From Pseudohongiella sp. (GTDB taxonomy: Bacteria; Pseudomonadota; Gammaproteobacteria; Pseudomonadales; Pseudohongiellaceae), in assembly GCF_011050365.1 (NCBI RefSeq), contig NZ_DRFV01000002.1, positions 186,001-250,000 on the forward strand: DNA of 64,000 bases, in the 5' to 3' direction. The notes under the pieces are model-generated. The model did not search any database. It saw nothing but the letters and a program-made list of their open reading frames with translations, and was not told the DNA's origin. Position numbers and translations under genes: made by a program. Positions 57,398 to 64,000 of the stretch are shown here, piece by piece (position 1 is the first letter of the stretch; every line of letters starts with the position of its first letter).

Positions 57398-58249
57398 CTA
57401 CCTTCCTTCAACATCGGCCGGTGGCGTCGGAAGTTTACCCTGCTCCTGCTTGCGCCGGGTCCGTTGCCAGATCGCGTCTGCCTTAGCCTGTACCCGGCGC
57501 AAAAAACCTGCATGCGTGATCAATGCTTCCCGCAATGGCTGGCCGGTATAACACCTGACAAAACGCAAAAGATCGGTTTGTGTCAGACCGATATCGAGAC
57601 TGGAAAAATACAACCCGCCGATGTCTTTCTCGATCCAGCGCCGGCCGAGTCGTTTGCGGATCATCGCACGATGCAGGTCGATGACTGACAGCCGGGGTTC
57701 GGATTGCGGATCGGGTCCGGCACCAGGCTGACACTGCAGGAGAAAATGACACAGGTAGAAATCACGATGACAGACGCCGTTCTCATGCAGCCGCCGACTG
57801 ATTTCCGCGACCCGTTCGATCAGCCGACGCTTGAATGCAAATGCGGGGCGGTGCTGTGGCCAGTCCGCGCACAGTGTTTCCAGACTGACAGTGTCTGCGA
57901 GTTCGTCGGTAATCAGGAACGACTCGCGACGCGCCGGATTCCAGCCACGTTCACCAAAGCCGGCAATACTCATAGTGGGCACACCCAGCTCAGTCAGCCG
58001 CCTGATGGCGAGCCATTCCTGCCGGGCGCTGACAATGGGCAGGCGCGCGCTGATCAAATTCTTCAGGATTTCCGGCCAGCCCACGCCGTGATGAATTTTG
58101 ATAAAGTAATATTTACCGTCGGCTTCAAAACGCAACGTGCGACGTGTTTTGACCTGCCGGAATATTTCGCCCTGCAGTTGTTGTGCGGCCGCAAACGGGT
58201 CACGTCCGGCCCACCGGGCGGCTATGTCAGCACGCAGATGCAATGTCAT
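57398..58249 (-). CDS. waaP: LPS core heptose(I) kinase
   Basis: A 283-residue RfaP/WaaP family kinase with the ATP lysine in KYYFIKIHHGVGWPEILKN (about K51) and the catalytic loop NGVCHRDFYLCHFLL (161-171), then LSVIDLHR. It phosphorylates position O4 of heptose I. In Pseudomonas WaaP is essential because the phosphate is needed for LPS export. ATG 58249, six bases after GGAG, is chosen from two close ATGs. It overlaps the waaG 3' end by 23 bases. Confidence 0.92.
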   Translation of the reverse strand: MTLHLRADIAARWAGRDPFAAAQQLQGEIFRQVKTRRTLRFEADGKYYFIKIHHGVGWPEILKNLISARLPIVSARQEWLAIRRLTELGVPTMSIAGFGERGWNPARRESFLITDELADTVSLETLCADWPQHRPAFAFKRRLIERVAEISRRLHENGVCHRDFYLCHFLLQCQPGAGPDPQSEPRLSVIDLHRAMIRKRLGRRWIEKDIGGLYFSSLDIGLTQTDLLRFVRCYTGQPLREALITHAGFLRRVQAKADAIWQRTRRKQEQGKLPTPPADVEGR

Positions 58250-59396
58250 TGTCATCTCCGTTTTCGCTGGTTGATTTTTCTCGTAACACCTGTTCAATAA
58301 TTGCCAGCGCCGCGTCAGCCAGGCCGAACAGATTCACCTTTTTGGCATAGGCCAGGCCATTGTTTTGCCAGCGGCTGCGATCGGACGAGATCAGCATTTC
58401 ATGCAGCCGTGCGTTCAGGTCTTTTTGCACAAAAGGCGACGGGCATACCTGCCCGGCGCCGGCGTCCGACACATGGAAAGCATAACCACAGGTATCGGTA
58501 GTCAGTACCGGCAGGCCATTGATTACCGCCTCCAGCAACGTATAACCGGCGCTTTCGCTTAACGCCGGATGCAACAGCAGATCGCAGCCCTGCAGGAACA
58601 TGGGCACATCGTCGCGTCCGCCGAGAAACTGACATTGCTGACGAATGCCCAGGCGCCGGGCCAGACGTTGGTATTTCGCCGGCTTATCCTGCCCGACAAT
58701 AAAAAAACGGGTTTTATTCCGCACCGGTTCAGGTAATGCCGCCAGCGCTCGCAACGAGCGGTCCAGTCCCTTGACGCGAAAGCCCGAGCCGATCTGCAGC
58801 ACCGCATGTTCATCATCCTGCACGCCAAACTGCTTCCGGAACCGTTGCCGCAGCGCTGGCGCATCGGCGCCCGGCACACGATCCCGGTCCAGGCCCGGCG
58901 GCAACCGGTGCAGGCGCCTGCCGCAGTCGCGATAGTGATAAACAAAGTCCTGTTGCTGTCGCGGTGACAGCAACATCACCGTGGTCGAGCTATCAGGCCC
59001 GAACACCGCTTCTTCGTGACGCATGAAGTGTCGGTAGCGTGGTAGCAGTCGCGTGATCAGGCGGCCTTCACGACGCATGCGTTCAGCGAAACAGGGGTCG
59101 GCCGCAAAGTACACATCAAGACCCGGCATCTTGCTGAAACCAACCACAGCAGCAACCGGTTTTTGTTTCAACGCTGCACTCACCCATTCAGAGAAACGCT
59201 GGTACATCACGTGGCGCGACACAGCGCTGACCGGTACTTTGACCACGGTAAGCCCGTCGGGGATATCGCCCTGCCACTTCAGGCAATACACGCGTATCTG
59301 ATACCCCGCCGCAACGCAGCGCTCGGCGATACGCCGGAAGTCGCGTTGCTGTCCGCCATAGGGGAAGTACTGATAGATCAGAAATGCCAGCGTCAT
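58227..59396 (-). CDS. waaG: LPS core alpha-1,3-glucosyltransferase
   Basis: A 389-residue GT-B, family 4 enzyme. The N-terminal YQYFPYGGQQRDFRRIA is the WaaG acceptor-side signature. The donor-side EX7E motif lies in HPALSESAGYTLLEAVINGLPVL. It transfers the first hexose (glucose in E. coli, GalN in Pseudomonas) to heptose II. It overlaps waaC by 4 bases. The last 15 residues (REKSTSENGDDND) are polar and variable. Confidence 0.93.
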   Translation of the reverse strand: MTLAFLIYQYFPYGGQQRDFRRIAERCVAAGYQIRVYCLKWQGDIPDGLTVVKVPVSAVSRHVMYQRFSEWVSAALKQKPVAAVVGFSKMPGLDVYFAADPCFAERMRREGRLITRLLPRYRHFMRHEEAVFGPDSSTTVMLLSPRQQQDFVYHYRDCGRRLHRLPPGLDRDRVPGADAPALRQRFRKQFGVQDDEHAVLQIGSGFRVKGLDRSLRALAALPEPVRNKTRFFIVGQDKPAKYQRLARRLGIRQQCQFLGGRDDVPMFLQGCDLLLHPALSESAGYTLLEAVINGLPVLTTDTCGYAFHVSDAGAGQVCPSPFVQKDLNARLHEMLISSDRSRWQNNGLAYAKKVNLFGLADAALAIIEQVLREKSTSENGDDNDIASAC

Positions 59397-60538
59397 GTCC
59401 CGGCACCGTCCCCGTTTGCGATTGCGGTTGCGATTGCTGCAGGGGTCTCAGGCGCGCTGGCGGGCACAAAGCCCGCCTGACTGATCATGCGCTCCAGATG
59501 CGCCATCACCTCACCAGGCGGCGCCGAACGATAACAGGCTGGCGTGACCACAAAACTTGTGCCGTCAGCCAGCGTGTCCGTCAGTGGCTGGCCCTGGTAG
59601 TGGCACTGTTTGCGCATGCAAGGCGCGCAGGGCAGATCCGATTTGAGCTGAAGCTGATGGTAACCGAAGGTACCTGACAAAAAGGGATTCGTGGCGCCAT
59701 AAATAGACACAGTAGGGCGATTCAGTGCTGCGGCGAGATGACCAAGTCCGGTATCCATGGCCACCACACCATCGCTGGCGGACAGTTCACCCGCCAGCGC
59801 TGTCAACGACATGCGCGGCAGCACCTGCACCCCTGTCAGTCCTTGCGCCACCTTCACCGCCCGCGCTTCTTCGTCAGCCGTGCCCCAGGGCAACTTCACG
59901 CGATAACCCGCGTCGCTCGCCATCCGCGCCAGCTCGCGCCAATACGGTTCCGGCCAATGTTTGCTGTCCCAGGTAGTGCCGTGCAAAAACATCAGGGTCG
60001 TCGGTGCTTCGCTGTCATGGATCGTGGCGCGCATTGCCGGCAGCACAATGCCATAGTCAAGCGCATTGGCATCAAAGACATAACCCAGCGCTTTGGCAAA
60101 CAATTGTCGCACCCTTTGCACGGCGTGTTCCGCCCTGGGCACCGCATGCCGCTGCTGATAGAACCAGCTCGCGGCCGATTCCCTGATGCTGTTTTTATCC
60201 AGGCCGGCGACCGGGCCCTGCGCCTGACGGCAGATAAACGCACTTTTAAGTAAACCCTGAGCGTCGATGATCAGATCATAATGCGTATGCCTGAGCAATT
60301 GCCGGAAACGGCGCACTTCGCCGCCGAACAGGTTTTGCCACCAGTTTTTGCGCCAGCGCCGGATCGCCACCGGAATCACCCGGTTCACCGCCGGATGCCA
60401 GGCGGGTATCTCGGCAAAGGCTTCTTCCACGACCCAGTCGATCTTCAGTCCCGGTATGGCGCGTGCGGCATCACTGACCGCCGGCAATGTGTGAATAATG
60501 TCGCCCAGCGACGATGTCTTTACGATCAGTATATGCAA
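59393..60538 (-). CDS. waaC: LPS heptosyltransferase I
   Basis: A 381-residue GT-B, family 9 enzyme adding the first L-glycero-D-manno-heptose to Kdo. The N-terminus MHILIVKTSSLGDIIHTLPA is diagnostic for WaaC; LHGTTWDSKHWPEPYW and AMDTGLGHLAAALNRPTVSIYG form the ADP-heptose site. It lies 25 bases after waaF. The C-terminal tail (ETPAAIATAIANGDGAG) is an unusual Ala/Thr extension encoded by a short direct repeat near 59415-59435. Confidence 0.95.
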   Translation of the reverse strand: MHILIVKTSSLGDIIHTLPAVSDAARAIPGLKIDWVVEEAFAEIPAWHPAVNRVIPVAIRRWRKNWWQNLFGGEVRRFRQLLRHTHYDLIIDAQGLLKSAFICRQAQGPVAGLDKNSIRESAASWFYQQRHAVPRAEHAVQRVRQLFAKALGYVFDANALDYGIVLPAMRATIHDSEAPTTLMFLHGTTWDSKHWPEPYWRELARMASDAGYRVKLPWGTADEEARAVKVAQGLTGVQVLPRMSLTALAGELSASDGVVAMDTGLGHLAAALNRPTVSIYGATNPFLSGTFGYHQLQLKSDLPCAPCMRKQCHYQGQPLTDTLADGTSFVVTPACYRSAPPGEVMAHLERMISQAGFVPASAPETPAAIATAIANGDGAGT

Positions 60539-60563
60539 AACAGGTTTCCCATGTGCTTACGCC

Positions 60564-61643
60564 TCAACTGGTCCGGGTCGCAATCAGCGGATGAGACAGG
60601 CGCTGCAGCGCCCCGATTACCCGGGCCGGCGACAATTCTGTCAGGCAGCGTTTGTGGCCCAAAGGGCAGGTGCGCTGGAAACAGGGACGGCATTCAATAT
60701 CAGTAGACAACAATTCTACCCGATCTGTCAGCGGCGGCGTGAATTCAGGAGAGGTAGAGCCATACACCGCCACGACCGGCCGATGTAATGCGGCCGCAAT
60801 GTGCATTAATCCGGAGTCATTGCTGACCACAGCGTCGGCGACCGACAACAGATCAATCGCCTGCGCCAGCGAGGTACGGCCGGCAAGATTGTGACATCCA
60901 TGCCGTAACGGCCCGGCAACCTGCGCGACGATGTCTTCCGTCACCTCGCGATCCTTGGCAGAGCCGAACAGCCATACCTGTCCGCCCGCATCCAGGTGTG
61001 CACTGGCCACCGCTGCATAATGCGCCGCCGGCCATTGTTTGGCATCGCCGAATTCGGCGCCCGGGCACAGCGCCAGTACCGACGGCGAACGCGCCAGCTC
61101 AAACGCACGCATGGCCGCCAGCACCTGGTCAGGGTCAGACTGCAACTGCGGCACCGGTATCGGGTCAGGCAAAGCTGCGGGCAATTCAGCACTCGCCGGC
61201 AACGCCAGTGCCAGAAAACGCTGCACCATCAACGGCAGCTGTGTGGGCGCCAGCACACGACTGTCATTCAGTATCCAGCTCCGCATTTCGCCACGCCAGC
61301 CAGTACGCATGGGAATGCGCGCGAACCAGGGCACCAGTGCCGATTTGAATGAATTTGGCAACAGAATAGTCTGGTCATAGTGTTTGTTGCGCAGCTCACG
61401 TCCCAGAGCATAACGTCGCCGCAGACCGAGCTCACCATGAGCAAATGGCAGATCAATAGCCTGGGACACCTGTGGCATGCGCGCCAACAACGGTCGACTC
61501 CAGGACGACGCCAGTACATCAATGATCACGGCCGGGTTCTGTGCTTTCAGCGCCATGAACAGTGATTGCGCCATTACCATGTCGCCCACCCATGACGGCC
61601 CGACCACCAGAATGCGCCGCGGCGCTGACGATTTACTGGTCAT
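60564..61643 (-). CDS. waaF: LPS heptosyltransferase II
   Basis: A 359-residue family 9 glycosyltransferase with ILVVGPSWVGDMVMAQSLF at the N-terminus, CPGAEFGDAKQWPAAHYA and SNDSGLMHIAAALHRPVVAVYGSTSPEFTPP for donor binding. It adds the second heptose. Its start overlaps the glnE stop by 11 bases, so LPS core synthesis is co-transcribed with glnE. Confidence 0.95.
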   Translation of the reverse strand: MTSKSSAPRRILVVGPSWVGDMVMAQSLFMALKAQNPAVIIDVLASSWSRPLLARMPQVSQAIDLPFAHGELGLRRRYALGRELRNKHYDQTILLPNSFKSALVPWFARIPMRTGWRGEMRSWILNDSRVLAPTQLPLMVQRFLALALPASAELPAALPDPIPVPQLQSDPDQVLAAMRAFELARSPSVLALCPGAEFGDAKQWPAAHYAAVASAHLDAGGQVWLFGSAKDREVTEDIVAQVAGPLRHGCHNLAGRTSLAQAIDLLSVADAVVSNDSGLMHIAAALHRPVVAVYGSTSPEFTPPLTDRVELLSTDIECRPCFQRTCPLGHKRCLTELSPARVIGALQRLSHPLIATRTS

Positions 61644-64000
61644 AGGCTGAGAACACCTGCTGCCACATCCGGGTCACATCCGCGCGGTAGTCTGCCAGCG
61701 GCGCCAGCGCCTCGGCCGTCGCCGCCTCCGTCGCCTGGGACTCCGGTCCGGCTTCGGTATACTGCAGGGCAAACTCGTGCAACGTCGCGCGCAGTGCCAG
61801 GTACGCTTGTGTCAGTCGCTCGATTTCCTGTGCTGACAGCACTCCGCAACCTGCTGCCGCCTCCAGTATCCGGATATTGTCGGAGTAGGTCAGCAACGCC
61901 TTGCACTGTGCCGACTGCGACAACACGATGAACTGAACCATAAATTCGATATCAACAATGCCGCCTTTTCCCTGCTTGATGACAAACGGCGGTTGTGCTG
62001 CGCCGCGACCTGCCTTACGGGTCAATTCTTCACGCATGCGTTTACGCATCTTGAGAACGTCAGCGGCCAGCGCTTCGGTGTCACGGGTTTGCGACAGAAT
62101 GCCTGCCCGCAACGCCTCATAGTCGGCAATCATGGCCGCTGACCCGGCAACCGCCCGCGAGCGCACCAGAGCCTGCTGCTCCCAGGTCCAGGCTTCCTTT
62201 TGCTGATACTGCTCAAAGGCCGGCAACGTGCTCACCAGTAAACCCGACTCACCGGACGGACGCAGGCGCATGTCCACTTCGTATAACTTGCCCGACATGG
62301 TATGCGTACCCAGCATGGTAATCACGCGCTGTGCCATTCGCGTATAAAATTCGCGACTGTTAATGCACTTCTGGCCATCACTGGTGACGGTATCTTCATC
62401 CAGCGCACCGTCATGCAGGAACACCAGGTCCAGATCCGAGATATAACTCAGCTCGATGCCACCCAGTTTGCCGTAGGCCACCGCGACAAAGTCCATGGTG
62501 CCGTGACTACCGCTCTGATTGACCGGATAGCCGTGTTTGCGCACCAGATGTTGCCAGCACAACGCCAGCACCTGCTCAAGTACAGCTTCTGCGGTAAAGG
62601 TCAGATAATCACTGACTTTCATCACCGTCATGGTGCCGGTGATCTGCGCAGCCGCCACCTGCAGGGTATGGGATAACTTGAAGTAGCGCAGGTACTCCAT
62701 CTGTTCTTCAAAGCTGTCTTCACCCAGGCGTAATAACCCCTGTGCCAGCTCGGCCTGCAGCTCGGATTTTTCCGGCGGCTTTTCCATTACCGTCAGCAGT
62801 TCATCGAGCAACACCGGGTGTTTACTCAGGAACTCGGCAACAAACGGACTGGCGGTACACAGGCGCACAAACTGTTTCATTGCGCCCGGGTTTTCTGACA
62901 ACAACACAATATAGGCGGTACGCCTGGCCACCGCTTCCACCATTTTCATGACCCGGGTAAAACCCACACTGGGCGTTTTTTCCGTCGCCAGTGTCGCCAG
63001 CAACAAAGGCATGAAGCGCGCGAAGCGGGTACGACTTTCCGCCGGCAGGGTCTGAAACACTTTCTCTTTGCGGAAATCGATAAGCTCCTGCCAGGTTCGT
63101 TCCGGCGCCTCGTAACCGAATTCGGTCAGCAGGCTGAGCGCTGCCTTCTCGTTCAGCTCCTGTTGCCACAGACCCTGCAAGGCATCGTCGTCAACGTCGT
63201 GGCGACTGGAGTCGTCATCCTCTTCATCGCTGTGAATGACGTCTGTGAAATGCTGACGCACAATATCGCGATGTTGTTCCAGAATGGACATCAAGGTCGA
63301 CCAATCCGCACTTCTGACGTCAGGCACTGCCATTGCCACCGCGACGCGTAACTGCTCCTGCGCCGACGCCGGCAGTGATTGCGTCTGTTTATTGGCAAAG
63401 CCCTGCAGCTTGTGCTCCAGGTCGCGCAGGAAGCTGTAGGAGTTGCGCAGCGCCTGTACAGTTTCCGCTGGCAGGTAACCGCCTTCGCTCAGCACAGCCA
63501 TGGCTTCGTACAGCGAGGTCTGTTGCAGACGTTTGTCGCGACCACCATGCACCATTTGCAAAGCCTGTATGACAAACTCGACTTCGCGAATGCCTCCGGC
63601 GCCCAGCTTGATATCCTGGCTCATGCCTTTTTTGCGCACCTGCTTGTTGATCTGCTGCTTCATACTGCGCAGTGATTCAAAGGCGGAGAAATCCAGATAG
63701 CGTCGGTAGCTGAACGGGCGCAGCCGTTGCATCAACTCGGCACCTGCGATGCTGTCACCCGCCACCGTACGCGCCTTGATCATGGCGTAGCGTTCCCAGT
63801 CACGGCCCTGTGACTGATAATAATTTTCCATGGCGTCGAAGCTGCACACCAGCACACCTTCGCCGCCATAAGGCCGCAGACGCATGTCCACACGGAACAC
63901 AAAACCATCGGCAGTGACTGCATCCAGCGCATCCACCAGTTGCTGTCCCAGGCGCAGGAAAAATTGCTGACAACTGACGCCTTTGTCAGTCTCCCCGGAT
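61633..64000 (-). CDS. glnE: Glutamine synthetase adenylyltransferase/adenylyl-removing enzyme, 3'-proximal part
   Basis: The frame is open to the window edge, leaving about 789 residues of a protein that is usually 940-990. It contains the end of the adenylyl-removase nucleotidyltransferase domain (FRVDMRLRPYGGEGVLV), a regulatory linker and the full adenylyl-transferase domain (AYGKLGGIELSYISDLDLVFLHDG, YEVDMRLRPSGESGLLV, GKGGIVDIEFMVQF). It adds or removes AMP on glutamine synthetase according to PII state. An acidic DEEDDDSSRHDVDDD insert lies near bases 63190-63235. A GTG at 63936 is internal, not the start. Confidence 0.95.
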   Translation of the reverse strand, partial: SGETDKGVSCQQFFLRLGQQLVDALDAVTADGFVFRVDMRLRPYGGEGVLVCSFDAMENYYQSQGRDWERYAMIKARTVAGDSIAGAELMQRLRPFSYRRYLDFSAFESLRSMKQQINKQVRKKGMSQDIKLGAGGIREVEFVIQALQMVHGGRDKRLQQTSLYEAMAVLSEGGYLPAETVQALRNSYSFLRDLEHKLQGFANKQTQSLPASAQEQLRVAVAMAVPDVRSADWSTLMSILEQHRDIVRQHFTDVIHSDEEDDDSSRHDVDDDALQGLWQQELNEKAALSLLTEFGYEAPERTWQELIDFRKEKVFQTLPAESRTRFARFMPLLLATLATEKTPSVGFTRVMKMVEAVARRTAYIVLLSENPGAMKQFVRLCTASPFVAEFLSKHPVLLDELLTVMEKPPEKSELQAELAQGLLRLGEDSFEEQMEYLRYFKLSHTLQVAAAQITGTMTVMKVSDYLTFTAEAVLEQVLALCWQHLVRKHGYPVNQSGSHGTMDFVAVAYGKLGGIELSYISDLDLVFLHDGALDEDTVTSDGQKCINSREFYTRMAQRVITMLGTHTMSGKLYEVDMRLRPSGESGLLVSTLPAFEQYQQKEAWTWEQQALVRSRAVAGSAAMIADYEALRAGILSQTRDTEALAADVLKMRKRMREELTRKAGRGAAQPPFVIKQGKGGIVDIEFMVQFIVLSQSAQCKALLTYSDNIRILEAAAGCGVLSAQEIERLTQAYLALRATLHEFALQYTEAGPESQATEAATAEALAPLADYRADVTRMWQQVFSAYDQ

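Overview
The window looks like the chromosome of a Gram-negative, probably marine gammaproteobacterium near the Pseudomonadales/Cellvibrionales. This is inferred from gene content only: a glnE-waaF-waaC-waaG-waaP lipopolysaccharide (LPS) core block resembling the Pseudomonas one, KdkA, HldE, LpxL, TesB, WrbA and CzcCBA, with moderately high GC. Coding density is very high. No gap between genes exceeds about 300 bases; the largest is 34377-34671 (295 bases), where I see no gene. I found no tRNA, rRNA, CRISPR array, prophage or insertion sequence.

Layout. 1-0.75 kb: 3' end of a TolC-type outer-membrane channel, followed by a nested palindrome. 0.9-6.7 kb (minus): an overlapping five-gene run, DUF2868 membrane protein, DUF3482 GTPase, metY, small membrane protein, hemH. 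6.8-13.8 kb (plus): eight overlapping genes for an unusual Mrp/Mbh-type cation/proton antiporter (E, F, G, an MrpA-tail/MrpB fusion, C and three NuoL/M/N-like subunits), then a beta-CASP metallo-hydrolase. 15.2-21.1 kb (minus): acetate kinase, divergent phosphoketolase, AMP-phosphorylase-like enzyme and archaeal-type PRPP synthetase. Together these suggest a route from nucleotide ribose to acetyl phosphate and ATP.

21-38 kb: mostly housekeeping genes (lipocalin-like protein, tesB, dinB, pepQ, waaA, FAD oxidoreductase plus aldo/keto reductase, sppA with an unknown membrane protein, wrbA, transaldolase, secreted alpha/beta hydrolase, glycosyltransferase, kdkA). 38-42.5 kb: a Baeyer-Villiger monooxygenase divergent from a PQQ dehydrogenase and a diheme cytochrome c. 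42.5-50.5 kb: CBS protein, small secreted protein, heavy-metal efflux operon (His-rich protein-czcC-czcB-czcA) and a cytochrome c'-like protein followed by three 41-bp-spaced hairpins.

50.6-64 kb: LPS inner core and lipid A genes. These are hldE, an LpxL-type acyltransferase, a polytopic GT-C-like protein, a WapO-like carbamoyltransferase, two LPS kinases, waaG, waaC, waaF and the 3'-proximal part of glnE, which runs off the window. With waaA and kdkA they predict a short, strongly phosphorylated and probably carbamoylated core.

The most interesting parts are the phosphoketolase/AMP-phosphorylase cluster, the rearranged Mrp complex with one subunit lacking the transmembrane glutamate, and several intergenic palindromic repeats. 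Family assignments come from motif recognition by eye; no database search was run.
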